From JAEWSN01 sp942493335 (lineage in GTDB: Bacteria > Bacillota > Clostridia > DSM-8532): a stretch of 64,000 nt of DNA. The stretch lies in assembly GCA_942493335.1 (NCBI GenBank), contig OW818693.1, forward strand, positions 4,154,001 to 4,218,000, given 5' to 3'. Below the pieces are notes generated by a model. That model did no database searches, had not been told where the DNA came from, and worked only from the letters and a program-made list of their open reading frames with translations. Shown here one piece after another: positions 1 through 9,029 of this stretch (its first letter is position 1; the number at the start of each line of letters is the position of its first letter). A program made the position numbers and the translations under genes.

Positions 1-177
1 ATGATGCCAACGGGCGGCGTGGCGCTGGACAATGTGGCCGACTGGATCAAGGCGGGCTGTGTTGCGGTCGGCGTGGGCGGAAGTCTGACAGCCGGTGCGA
101 AAACAGGGGATTATGATTCCATCGCCACCATTGGCGCGCAGTTCGTGGCCAAGGTGAAGGAAGCGCGTGCAAAGTAA
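1..177 (+). CDS. eda: KDPG/KHG aldolase, C-terminal part (5' end outside window)
   Basis: The first 58 codons are open and end in TAA. The residues (PTGGVALDNVADWIKAG, then VAVGVGGSLTAGAKTGDY) match the end of the TIM barrel of bifunctional 2-keto-3-deoxy-6-phosphogluconate / 2-keto-4-hydroxyglutarate aldolase. The PTGG loop binds the substrate phosphate. The enzyme splits KDPG into pyruvate and glyceraldehyde 3-phosphate in the cytoplasm. The true start lies upstream of the window, so the ATG at position 1 is internal. A KDG-kinase-like gene follows 132 bases later on the same strand, which makes the pair the usual end of uronate (pectin sugar) breakdown. The catalytic lysine lies outside the visible part. 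Confidence 0.85.
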   Translation: MMPTGGVALDNVADWIKAGCVAVGVGGSLTAGAKTGDYDSIATIGAQFVAKVKEARAK

Positions 178-309
178 CAAGGGTGTGGCTGGCGGGTAAG
201 AGCAGAGACTGTAACCCATGAATCCGGGATCGTCCGGAACGAGGAACAAGAAATCCGGCAGGACGGACGTTTTGCCGTTGTGCCGCCTGTTGGCGGCGGG
301 AGGATGCCC

Positions 310-1410
310 ATGGCCCTGTTGAATGTGAAACCGGAAAACAGTGTCAGGTACGATTGTCTGTCCCTTGGGGAAGTGATGCTCCGGTTCGATCCCGGTGAGG
401 GGCGCGTCCGCAATGCGCGTCAGTTCACCGTTTGGGAAGGCGGCGGGGAATACAATGTCACACGCGGCCTGCGCAAGTGTTTCGGCATGACGTGCGGCGT
501 GATGACCGCTTTCGCGGACAATGATGTCGGCCGCCTGGTCGAGGATTTCATCCTGCAGGGCGGCGTGGATGCTTCCCTCATCAAGTGGATCCCATATGAC
601 GGGATCGGGCGTTCCGTGCGCAACGGGCTGAATTTTACGGAACGCGGCTTCGGCATCCGGGGTGCGCTCGGCGTATCCGATCGCGCCAACACCGCCGCAA
701 GCCAGCTGAAGGTCGGCGACTTTGATTTCGAGCATATCTTTGGAACCCTCGGCTCACGCTGGCTGCACACCGGAGGCATCTTTGCCGCCCTTTCCGCCAC
801 GACGCCCGAGGTGGTCATCGAAGCCTGCAAGGTGGCGAAAAAGTTTGGAACGATGGTTTCCTTCGATTTGAATTATCGCCCTTCCCTTTGGAAGAGCATC
901 GGTGGGAAGGCCCGTGCCCAGGAGGTCAACCGGGAAATCGCGAAATACGTCGATGTCATGATCGGCAACGAGGAGGATTTCTCCGCCTGCCTTGGCTTTG
1001 AGATCGAGGGGAACGATGAAAACCTGAAGGAACTCAACATCCCCGGTTACCAGAAAATGATCCGGGAAGTGATGAAAGCCTATCCGAACTTCAAGGTGGC
1101 CGCCACAACGCTGCGCACCGTGAAGAGCGCCACGGTCAATGACTGGAGCGCCTTGTGCGTGGCGGACGGGGAAGTGTACATGTCCAGCGAATATCCGGCC
1201 CTCGAGATCATGGATCGCGTGGGCGGAGGCGACAGCTTTGCCTCCGGTCTCGTATACGGACTCATGAAGACCGGAGATCCGCAGAAAGCCGTGAATTACG
1301 GAGCCGCCCATGGCGCGCTTGCGATGACGACACCCGGGGACACATCCATGGCAAACCTTTCCGAAGTGGAAGGCGTCATGAAGGGGGCGGGAGCACGCGT
1401 GCAACGCTGA
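310..1410 (+). CDS. kdgK: PfkB-family sugar kinase, probable 2-keto-3-deoxygluconate kinase
   Basis: A 366-residue ribokinase-fold (PfkB) kinase. Residues 185-194 read FDLNYRPSLW, a family hallmark, and GGGD at 305-308 supplies the anion hole and the catalytic Asp308. Longer frames begin at 280 and 304, but GGGAGG at 298-303 lies six bases before the ATG at 310, so that start is preferred. The likely reaction is ATP-dependent phosphorylation of 2-keto-3-deoxygluconate to KDPG, the substrate of the aldolase just upstream. Specificity is inferred from this neighbour and from pectin genes nearby, because PfkB sequences alone do not give the sugar. A hairpin follows the stop codon. Confidence 0.75.
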   Translation: MALLNVKPENSVRYDCLSLGEVMLRFDPGEGRVRNARQFTVWEGGGEYNVTRGLRKCFGMTCGVMTAFADNDVGRLVEDFILQGGVDASLIKWIPYDGIGRSVRNGLNFTERGFGIRGALGVSDRANTAASQLKVGDFDFEHIFGTLGSRWLHTGGIFAALSATTPEVVIEACKVAKKFGTMVSFDLNYRPSLWKSIGGKARAQEVNREIAKYVDVMIGNEEDFSACLGFEIEGNDENLKELNIPGYQKMIREVMKAYPNFKVAATTLRTVKSATVNDWSALCVADGEVYMSSEYPALEIMDRVGGGDSFASGLVYGLMKTGDPQKAVNYGAAHGALAMTTPGDTSMANLSEVEGVMKGAGARVQR

Positions 1411-1432
1411 TTTCCGTCATGCTGCAGGAGAC

Positions 1433-1462
1433 GAATGGCTGCCCCCGGCGGGGCGGCCATTC
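1433..1462 (+). terminator. Hairpin between the kinase and the AraC gene
   Basis: A 13-bp stem with one G-U pair (1433-1445 with 1450-1462) and a four-base loop lies just after the kinase stop. The T-tract is weak (CGTTTG), so it could be a terminator or a processing/stability hairpin. Confidence 0.45.
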
Positions 1463-1512
1463 CGTTTGTCGCCCCCCATTCGGAGGATGCCCCAAGGAAC
1501 CGGAGGAGATCC

Positions 1513-2367
1513 ATGAAGGTATATGAAGCGGATGACTGGCTGCTGCCGGGAGAAAATGTCCATGTCGTTGCCCAGGAAGTCGACGGTGGCGAGTCCGAAC
1601 ACACCCATGGGTTTCTGGAACTCGTATACATCCGTTCCGGCAGCGGGATCCAGTCGGTGCAAGGCGTCGACTTTCCGGTGGCGCGCGGGGATGCGCTGTT
1701 CATTCCAATGGGTCAGACACATGCGTTCCACGCCGAGGGTCCGATGTCCTATGTCAATTGCCTGATGAGCCCGGATTTCATCGGACGGGACCTGCTGGAT
1801 GCGGACAATGTCCAGGACTGGCTGACCCTCGGGGTTTACGAGGATCCGGAATGGGGGCGGTCCCGGGTCTCGTTCCGAGGTGCGGCCATGCTGGAAATCG
1901 AGTCGCTCCTTGACAACATGCTGGCAGAGTTCACGGACAAGGCGGAAGGCTACCGGACCATCCTGAAGGGAAGCGTGGCGATTCTTGTCACCCGCATTTT
2001 CAGACGGATGCGTCAGGAGGCGGCTGACAAGCCGGAGGGGCATGGCGGCATCCCGCCGGAAGTGCTCCGTTACATCGAGGAGAACTGTTTCGGTCGCATC
2101 TCCCTTGAGGAATTGGCACGGAAATCCTTTTATCATCCAGCGTATTTCAGTCGTCTGTTCAAGTCCTTTTATGGCAGGACCCTGACGGCTTTCATCCATG
2201 AACGCAGGATGACGGAAGCGATGCGGCTGTTGTGCGAAACCACGGGGACCGTGGAGGAGATCGCGGAGCACGTCGGATATCACGACCGAAAGCAGTTCCA
2301 CAAGCTGTTTCGTGAGACGGCGGGCACAACCCCCAGTCTTTATCGCGCAAGGATGAAACAGGTCTGA
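1513..2367 (+). CDS. AraC-family regulator with N-terminal cupin domain
   Basis: A 284-residue protein with a cupin sensory domain over about the first 100 residues (HTHGFLELVYIRSGSG is a typical effector-binding start) and two helix-turn-helix motifs over about the last 100 (LEELARKSFYHPAYFSRLFKSF and VEEIAEHVGYHDRKQFHKLF). The frame is open from 1435, but GGAGGAG at 1502-1508 before ATG 1513 fixes the start. Such regulators sense a sugar or sugar acid and usually activate nearby catabolic genes. Its position between a KDG-kinase-like gene and a glycohydrolase-family gene suggests control of this uronate cluster. The effector is not known. Confidence 0.85.
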   Translation: MKVYEADDWLLPGENVHVVAQEVDGGESEHTHGFLELVYIRSGSGIQSVQGVDFPVARGDALFIPMGQTHAFHAEGPMSYVNCLMSPDFIGRDLLDADNVQDWLTLGVYEDPEWGRSRVSFRGAAMLEIESLLDNMLAEFTDKAEGYRTILKGSVAILVTRIFRRMRQEAADKPEGHGGIPPEVLRYIEENCFGRISLEELARKSFYHPAYFSRLFKSFYGRTLTAFIHERRMTEAMRLLCETTGTVEEIAEHVGYHDRKQFHKLFRETAGTTPSLYRARMKQV

Positions 2368-2572
2368 TCACGGAATCCACCGGTATCAAAGCGTCTCCCG
2401 TGCAGACTCAGCCGCCGCATTGAATGGGTTACATGTCAAAACCGCCCCCCTATTCCTTCACAAAGCCCACTGACAGAGGCCTGGCAATCCACGTAGAATG
2501 GAACTGGCCGGCCCTTTTGTCGTGGGAAGCCTGCAAAGCAGGTTGTTGCCGGCCCCGAGGGGAGAAGCGAAG

Positions 2573-4123
2573 ATGGTGCTCGATTTCAATACCTACAGGG
2601 ACAAGATGGCGGGCTGCTGGATGGGCAAGAACATCGGCGGGGTGCTTGGCGCGCCGTTCGAAGGGAAACGCGGGATCAACGACATTTCCTTCTATGTCCA
2701 GGATCTGCATGGAAATCCGCCCCCGAATGACGACCTGGATCTGCAGCTTGTCTGGCTGAACGCCGTCGAACGGTATGGCAGACAGGTGAATGCGTCCATT
2801 CTGGGTGAATATTGGCTCAGCTTCATTGTCCCCGGCTGGGTGGAATACGGGGCGGGCAAGAACAATCTGCGCATGGGGGTGGTTCCTCCTCTTTCCGGCG
2901 CATGGGGCAACCCGTACAAGGACAGCTGCGGCTGTTTCATCCGTTCCGAGCTGTGGGCGTGTCTGGCCCCCGGTCTTCCGGAACTGGCCGCACGGTATGC
3001 AGTGGAGGATGCCATTGTCGATCATGCGGACGAAGGCCTGTATGGCGAAGTCTTTTGCGCGGCCCTGCAGAGTGCGGCTTTCGTGGAGTCCGATCGCGAC
3101 CGGCTGCTCGACATCGGGTTGTCCTACATTCCGGCGGACTGCGGTGTGACGCGTGCGGTTCAGATGGCAAGGAAGTGCAGGGCGGACGGTCTTGACTGGC
3201 AGGAGGCCCGCCGAAGGGTCATGACGGAAGTGCCGGGTTCCTTTGGTGTGCAGGAAACGCCTTTGAGCGAGATGCCCGGCGATGTGCCCGCTGGTGCGCC
3301 CGGGTATGATGCGCCGGGAAACATCGGCATTCTGGTCATTGGATGGCTGTACGGCAAGGACTTTGGAGACTGTCTGTGCATCGCCAACAACTGCGGGGAG
3401 GATACCGACTGCACCTGTGCGACACTCGGAGCCATCCTTGGCATCATCCATGGAAACGACGCGCTGCCTGAAGCCTGGAAGACACCATTGGGTGATGCCA
3501 TTTCCACCTGCTGCATCAACCAGATGCATGGGGGCCTCTCCATTCCGAAAACCGTTACGGAACTGACGAACCGCGTACTGTGCCTGGTTCCGTCCTTCCT
3601 CGGACGTGAATGGTGCGATCTGCTGGCGGGTCCGGACGGCTATTCCATTCGGACGCTCGAGGGGGATGCCCTGTTCTGCCAATCCGGCATCCGGTATATC
3701 CCGTCCGTCAACGGCAGCAACAAATCCACGGAGCCGGATATTCCGGAACTGCTTTCCTACGGCCCCCATGTGACACGATATGCGTTCCCCGCCTTTCGTG
3801 CACGAATCGACACACTTGGATTTGCGATTCTGAAAATCGGAACACCGCAGCGCTTCCGTCTCCATGTGCAGGACAGCGCAACCCTTGGCTATCACCAGCA
3901 CCAGTGGGTGACGGCCACGCTTCATGTCCCCGCCGGCATCCGGATTCTTTCCGCCCCCGTGCAGTCCGCCAACCTGCCCGCACTGTACAGAAGCGAAGGG
4001 GTCATGGAATTCGAAGTGGTGGCTGACACCCTTCAGGGACCGAGAATGGACTTGATTCTGGACGTATGCCTGAATGGCCGTCATTCGAACGGTCTGATGA
4101 AGGTGTCGTTTTTCCCGGCATGA
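2573..4123 (+). CDS. ADP-ribosylglycohydrolase-family protein
   Basis: A 516-residue cytoplasmic protein. The N-terminal two thirds resemble the ADP-ribosyl-glycohydrolase (DraG/ARH) fold: GCWMGKNIGGVLGAPFEGK near the start, an acidic PNDDLDLQ segment, and NNCGEDTDCTCATLGAILG, which corresponds to the second metal-binding motif (family form GxDTDT). The last 130 or so residues look like a separate beta-rich domain. The start at 2573 follows a GAGGGGAG site (2557-2564); an upstream in-frame ATG at 2498 has no such site. Family members cleave N-glycosidic bonds to ribose, but members in sugar operons often have unknown substrates. Placement beside pectin and uronate genes suggests a glycoside-related role, which is inference. 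Confidence 0.75.
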   Translation: MVLDFNTYRDKMAGCWMGKNIGGVLGAPFEGKRGINDISFYVQDLHGNPPPNDDLDLQLVWLNAVERYGRQVNASILGEYWLSFIVPGWVEYGAGKNNLRMGVVPPLSGAWGNPYKDSCGCFIRSELWACLAPGLPELAARYAVEDAIVDHADEGLYGEVFCAALQSAAFVESDRDRLLDIGLSYIPADCGVTRAVQMARKCRADGLDWQEARRRVMTEVPGSFGVQETPLSEMPGDVPAGAPGYDAPGNIGILVIGWLYGKDFGDCLCIANNCGEDTDCTCATLGAILGIIHGNDALPEAWKTPLGDAISTCCINQMHGGLSIPKTVTELTNRVLCLVPSFLGREWCDLLAGPDGYSIRTLEGDALFCQSGIRYIPSVNGSNKSTEPDIPELLSYGPHVTRYAFPAFRARIDTLGFAILKIGTPQRFRLHVQDSATLGYHQHQWVTATLHVPAGIRILSAPVQSANLPALYRSEGVMEFEVVADTLQGPRMDLILDVCLNGRHSNGLMKVSFFPA

Positions 4124-4225
4124 ATCAGGTGTGCCTTCTTGTAGGAGGCAGACAGGCTCTGCTGCATGTAACGGACAGGCTCAACTGCATGAAACAGACG
4201 AGTTTCTCCGGCGGATGATCCCGGA

Positions 4226-6031
4226 TCATTCGGTACGGATCCTGTCGGAGCCGAGCGGAATGGTGAGGGTGAAGGTGACCCCTTTTTCGAGAGCGCTGGT
4301 GCACTGGATTCTCCCCTTGAGCCGCTGCGTGACGAGATTGTGCACGATGTTCAGCCCCAACCCGCTGTTTCCTTCGTTCCGGCTGGTCGTGAAAAAAGGC
4401 AGATAGATTTTTCCCAGAATATCCGGGGGGATGCCCTTGCCGTCGTCCGTATAGACAAAGCGCAGGGTGTCCCCTTCCTGCGAGCAGGCCACCCGGATCC
4501 GGCCCGTCTCCGCGTCGGGAAAGGCATGCTTCACCGAATTCATGATGAGATTGATCAGAATCTGGGAGAAGGCCCCGGGGAAACTGAAAATCTCCAGCTT
4601 TTCCGGACAGGCGTTTTCCACAGTGATGCCTTTCTTTCTGGTTTCGTGCTTGAGGCTGATCAGAACCGCATTGACGCAATCATACAGTTTGAAGCGGATC
4701 TGAATGTCATTGCCCTGATCGATGGCCATCATCTTGAAGTTCTTGATGAGATCGGCTGCACGCCCAAGGTTGATGCCCAGCATGACCACCGATTCATCGA
4801 GATTCTTCATGAAACGGGCGAGATCGCCCTTGCTTGCGGTTCCCTCCGACACCTTCGCCTGGAATTCCCTGTTGGTCCGTTCCAGAAAACTTGACAGGGT
4901 GATGCTGACGCCCAAGGGAGTGTTGATTTCGTGCGCGACGCCGGCCACAAGGCTGCCCAGCGCGGCGAGCTTTTCCGATTCGATGATCTGCGCCTGTGAC
5001 TGCTGGATCAGGGCCAAAGCATTGTACAACTCCTGGTTCATCGATTCGAGCTGGCCCGTGCGTGATTTGAACAGGTTGATGAGATGCAGAAAACGGTCCG
5101 TCAGCATGGGCAGATTCAAGGAGGCTGGCAGCAGCAGTTCTTCCTCTTCCGGGGACAGGATCCTCGGATTCTGTTTCGGAGGGGAGGTGGTGGGGCTGTA
5201 ATCCGATGGCGTCGGAGGTTTGGGGCTTTCGGAGATGGGAATTGCACCGGTGCCGATCGAGGTGTCGGAAATCTCCTGTGCGATGTTCCGGGTCTCTTCC
5301 GAGGACAACAGATAATCCCGGGCGGCATTGGCAATGCTGTCTCCGGCCGCGTGGATGTCCGCGAACATTTCCGAAAGTCTTTCCGCCATGAGGTTGAAGC
5401 GTTCGGCAAGCTCGCTGATTTCATCGTCGGACCCGACGGGGATTCGGACACTCAGATCTCCGCGCGCGATGTCATCCGCCCGAAGGGTCATGACACGGAG
5501 CGGTTTTGTAACGAGGTTTGAGATGATGATGATGACAATCAGGAGAAGCAGACCGACAACAATGATTTCAACGATCGCCTGCATGATGTCGTTACGAATC
5601 CGCTTGTCGGAAAAATAACGGGTGATCCCGACTTCGACATAGCCGATGGTTTCTCCGTTTCGAACAATGGCTTGCTCGGTATCGATGCGGGAGGCCGGAT
5701 CGTACGCAAATCCCTTCTTCTCGGACGAGGCCAGTTCGTTCCGGTTCTGATCCGTCACACGGACTCGGGAAACCACCTCGTCGCGCAGCAGGGCTTCATT
5801 CCCCCTTGCCACACCGTCCGTGTTGTAGTTCCAGACGGAATCCTGGAGGGCGAGGGCAGCAAGATCGGTGACCCGGGAAGACTTGGTTTTCAGATCCGAG
5901 ACTTCCTTCTCGATGAGGAGCCACGTCTTGAAGGTGTTGAAGGCAAGCAGGAGCAACACTGTGAAAAGAATGACCGGAACGGAGAATTTGTTCCGGAGCG
6001 AGTGGCGTCCTGTCTTTCCCACATCCATCAT
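4226..6031 (-). CDS. Orphan membrane sensor histidine kinase
   Basis: About 601 residues. A transmembrane helix lies near residues 18-40, followed by a periplasmic/extracellular segment, a long hydrophobic helix near 153-175, a HAMP domain, a proline-rich linker (near 265-295), a coiled coil, a HisKA domain with GVAHEINTPLG (phosphoacceptor His367) and an HATPase domain (N box NLIMNSVKHA, then DDGKGI and NSGLGL). The start is ATG 6031, seven bases after GGAAGGG; a GTG nine bases upstream is less likely. It is last in a minus-strand run after a YesN/YesM pair but belongs to a different kinase class. No response regulator follows, so its partner is unknown. Confidence 0.85.
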   Translation of the reverse strand: MMDVGKTGRHSLRNKFSVPVILFTVLLLLAFNTFKTWLLIEKEVSDLKTKSSRVTDLAALALQDSVWNYNTDGVARGNEALLRDEVVSRVRVTDQNRNELASSEKKGFAYDPASRIDTEQAIVRNGETIGYVEVGITRYFSDKRIRNDIMQAIVEIIVVGLLLLIVIIIISNLVTKPLRVMTLRADDIARGDLSVRIPVGSDDEISELAERFNLMAERLSEMFADIHAAGDSIANAARDYLLSSEETRNIAQEISDTSIGTGAIPISESPKPPTPSDYSPTTSPPKQNPRILSPEEEELLLPASLNLPMLTDRFLHLINLFKSRTGQLESMNQELYNALALIQQSQAQIIESEKLAALGSLVAGVAHEINTPLGVSITLSSFLERTNREFQAKVSEGTASKGDLARFMKNLDESVVMLGINLGRAADLIKNFKMMAIDQGNDIQIRFKLYDCVNAVLISLKHETRKKGITVENACPEKLEIFSFPGAFSQILINLIMNSVKHAFPDAETGRIRVACSQEGDTLRFVYTDDGKGIPPDILGKIYLPFFTTSRNEGNSGLGLNIVHNLVTQRLKGRIQCTSALEKGVTFTLTIPLGSDRIRTE

Positions 6032-6098
6032 GCACGGCACCCTTCCAACAGGCCGGATCTATGTAAATCCGCCTCGCAGCTGGCGTTTCCAATGAAAC

Positions 6099-7205
6099 TT
6101 ACCCACCGGCGGGCAGGTTCAATCCCTGTGGTTTTTTCGCATACGACTCGTTCCCCGATGCAAGTCCTCCCGTACTTGCATCCATTGTCTGCCGCAACCG
6201 GTCCAACGGATCTGCAAGGTTCCGGGTCAACCTGGAGGCGAGCCATATCAGGATGACAAGGAACGGGATCAGAACGGAAAGCACGGCGAAGAGCAAACGG
6301 TTGCCCTGCGCTTTCATGCCGGACCTCGGAAGGGAAAGGATCATCCGCATTCCGGTGTCATTGAGGGGATAGGCATAGAACAACCGGGCCGGATCCGGCA
6401 CGGATTCACGGACCTGACCAGCCGGTATACCGCCGGGAAATCCTGAAAGCATCTTCCGTTCCGAAGGCAGAACCTTTCCGTCGCGATTGAGCACGGAAAC
6501 CTGTACGCCCTGCAGCAACTGCGTATCCTGCTGACGCGTGAAGAAAAGGTAGAGGGTGTCGGGATTGAAATCGACAATCGCATAACCCAAAACCGTGCCC
6601 GAATGCTCCCGGATGCGTGTGATCAGGGAGATGACCCCCTTGCTTTTGAGGTAGGCGCTGTTCCGGTAATAGTCGTTGATGTTGTCATCGCGGACCGACC
6701 AGCAGGAATCATCATTGGCATCGACGAAGGACCGGATGAGCGGTTCCTTCTCGAGCAGGTCGAATGTGTAGTGGGAAAGGCCGCTGGAGCTGTACATCAG
6801 GGAGGAACCCGCATCAAAGACCGTCATGCCAAGAATGCCCCTGTAAGGGAGGATCAGACTGTCCAGATAGGTTTCCGAGCCCTTCTGCATCAGGAGGGTT
6901 GCCGATTTCTCCGTTTCGGTGAGCGGCATGCCGGGAGACTTCAGAAAGTCCATCCGGCCATGGTTGCGCAAAATGAAGAGAATGGCCTCATTTTCCGTAA
7001 CCTGCTTTGTGATGCGGACACCCTGCTGCAGATAGGTCTCGACGTTGGCAGATTTCTGCGCAAGGGTCTTGCCGACCAGATCCGCATATTGGCGATCCAC
7101 CACGGTCCGGACACCGAACAGGCTGATGCCGCCCACAAGCAGGCAGCAAAGCAGGAGGGTGACAAGGACGGTGCGAAAGATCCGGCGTCTGAGAAGGATG
7201 AACAT
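6099..7205 (-). CDS. YesM-like sensor lacking the kinase module
   Basis: A 368-residue protein with an N-terminal transmembrane helix (about 11-31), a dCache-like extracellular domain, a second membrane helix (about 305-325) and the beginning of a HAMP domain. It then stops: the HisKA-type and ATPase domains present in the YesM gene just upstream are missing, and the 67 bases to the next gene hold no kinase remnant that I can read. Its ATG directly abuts the TGA of the upstream kinase (TGAATG), so it is probably translated with it. It may be a decayed second YesM or a working accessory sensor that modulates the intact kinase. The open frame is clean, with no visible frameshift. Confidence 0.7.
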   Translation of the reverse strand: MFILLRRRIFRTVLVTLLLCCLLVGGISLFGVRTVVDRQYADLVGKTLAQKSANVETYLQQGVRITKQVTENEAILFILRNHGRMDFLKSPGMPLTETEKSATLLMQKGSETYLDSLILPYRGILGMTVFDAGSSLMYSSSGLSHYTFDLLEKEPLIRSFVDANDDSCWSVRDDNINDYYRNSAYLKSKGVISLITRIREHSGTVLGYAIVDFNPDTLYLFFTRQQDTQLLQGVQVSVLNRDGKVLPSERKMLSGFPGGIPAGQVRESVPDPARLFYAYPLNDTGMRMILSLPRSGMKAQGNRLLFAVLSVLIPFLVILIWLASRLTRNLADPLDRLRQTMDASTGGLASGNESYAKKPQGLNLPAGG

Positions 7206-9029
7206 TCAGCGCCTCCTTTCCGTCGCACCGGGCAGCTCGTCCGGCATGCGGATGGAAACCGTGGTCCCCTCGCCGGGGATGCTCTCGATCCGCAATCCGA
7301 ACCCGGGACCGTATTCCAGCCGAAGCCGCTCATCCACGTTCTTGAGTCCGTACCCGCCAAGTGTCCGGGGCTGGGGTTTCATGGAGAGATCGAATCCGGC
7401 GCCGTCATCCATGACAGCCAATGCCAGCATGCGGCCTTCGCGATGGCCCGTGATACGGATCAGCCCTGCCTCCGCTTTCTCGCTGATGCCATGCTTGATG
7501 GCGTTTTCCACCAGCGGCTGCAGAATGATCTTCGGCATGGGACAGGAAAGGATGTCCTCGTCCACGTCGATTTCCAGCTTGAACCGGTCGGGAAAGCGGA
7601 ATTGCTCGACAGAGACGAAACTGCTCACCAAATCAAGCTCTTCCTGCAGCGTGATGTACTTGTCCCCCTTGTGGAGGCCGATTCGGAAGAACCTTGCCAG
7701 GGAGAGAACCAGCAGTTCAATGTCGGATTGCTTGCGAATTTTCGCGATCCAGCCGATGGCATCCAGCGTGTTGTACAGAAAATGAGGATTGATCTGGGCC
7801 TGCAGGGCGGTCAGTTCCAGCTCCCGCTGCACTTCCTTCTCTTCGTCCATCCGGTGCACGAGTTCGCCGATGCGCCGGATCATTCCGTTATAGGTTTCTT
7901 CCAGACTCCATAGTTCGTCCCGCGGTTCGTTGAAGAAGGAAAGGCTGATGGCGTTGTTTCGGCCGAACGCATCGAGCTTTTCACGGAGCCGGCTGATGGG
8001 GCCTGTGACCGAAGAGGCGACGCGGCGGGAAACGATCATGGCCAGCAGGGACATGATCGCAATGATGATCAGGACATACCGGTTGATGACCGGCACCACC
8101 GCGAACAGGCGATTCCGGTCCACCAGGCTCACCATGCGGAACGAGGCGTCGAACCGGTTGAGGCTGTCATCCAGCGGACTGACGGCGATCAGGGAATTCA
8201 TGCCGCCGACGACCGCATCCGTCACACGAAACCCCGAACCGGACTGGAAAAGCGCGGTCTCGTACACGGTGCTCCCGAGGCGTCGGGATTCCGGATGCGA
8301 GAGAATGGAATCGTCCTCGTTCAGGAGAAAGGAGTATCCGAGGTCGGGCACGACGGTTCCGCAGATATCCTCAAAGACGGATTCGCGGAGATAGACCACC
8401 ATCACGCCGAGCGACTGGCCCGTATAGAGGTTCCGGAAGCGCTTGCCCATGGGGATGTGCCCCGTTCCGGCTTCATCGCGTACGGTACGTCCCCAGACGA
8501 TCAGGGATTTCGTGCCACTGATGGCCGTCCGATAGGCAGCCTCCGGACCAGGAGGCGCATTCTCGCCGGCAAGCCTGAGTACTTCCCCGTCGGGTCCATA
8601 AAAAAGGACATCGGTGATGGCGGATTCCCCTTCGATATCTGCTTTGACAAGTGTACGGAAAATAGCTTCCCGTGCCGATGAGAACCGTACATTCGAAGAC
8701 AGGAGCTGAATGAGGTTGTTGTCCGTCATCAGACGCACTGTCGCCATGTTCACACCGTCGATGACCAACTCCAGGGATTTTCCGGTTTCCTTCTGCGTCA
8801 CCTCGAGGTAATCATACAGATTCCGCTCAATGACATTGACCGCCACCGCCCGGATGACGAGCAGCAGCAGCACGGAGACGATCAGAATGAAAAGGAGCAT
8901 CGGGAGCATCACCTTGGTCCGGATGGTGAGATGCCGCAGCCAGGCGTGACGCGGTCCGGTTTGCCTTTCCGGTTTTTCATCCGTCTCATCATGCGGCTTC
9001 CGTGACAATCCCGTCTCCATGCCGTTCAC
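7206..9029 (-). CDS. Sensor histidine kinase, YesM type
   Basis: A 607-residue membrane kinase: transmembrane helix near 39-62, extracellular dCache region, second helix near 315-333, HAMP, then the His_kinase module QAQINPHFLYNTLD (His416) and an HATPase domain (N509 in LVENAIKHG, DDGAGFD, GGYGLKNVDERL). Translation probably begins at a GTG that overlaps the TGA of the response regulator as GTGA, which indicates translational coupling; an ATG three codons later is the alternative. YesM/YesN pairs usually sense oligosaccharides or other polysaccharide signals and switch on a divergent ABC transporter operon. That is exactly the arrangement here, so pectin-derived oligomers are a reasonable inferred signal. 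Confidence 0.9.
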   Translation of the reverse strand: MNGMETGLSRKPHDETDEKPERQTGPRHAWLRHLTIRTKVMLPMLLFILIVSVLLLLVIRAVAVNVIERNLYDYLEVTQKETGKSLELVIDGVNMATVRLMTDNNLIQLLSSNVRFSSAREAIFRTLVKADIEGESAITDVLFYGPDGEVLRLAGENAPPGPEAAYRTAISGTKSLIVWGRTVRDEAGTGHIPMGKRFRNLYTGQSLGVMVVYLRESVFEDICGTVVPDLGYSFLLNEDDSILSHPESRRLGSTVYETALFQSGSGFRVTDAVVGGMNSLIAVSPLDDSLNRFDASFRMVSLVDRNRLFAVVPVINRYVLIIIAIMSLLAMIVSRRVASSVTGPISRLREKLDAFGRNNAISLSFFNEPRDELWSLEETYNGMIRRIGELVHRMDEEKEVQRELELTALQAQINPHFLYNTLDAIGWIAKIRKQSDIELLVLSLARFFRIGLHKGDKYITLQEELDLVSSFVSVEQFRFPDRFKLEIDVDEDILSCPMPKIILQPLVENAIKHGISEKAEAGLIRITGHREGRMLALAVMDDGAGFDLSMKPQPRTLGGYGLKNVDERLRLEYGPGFGLRIESIPGEGTTVSIRMPDELPGATERRR

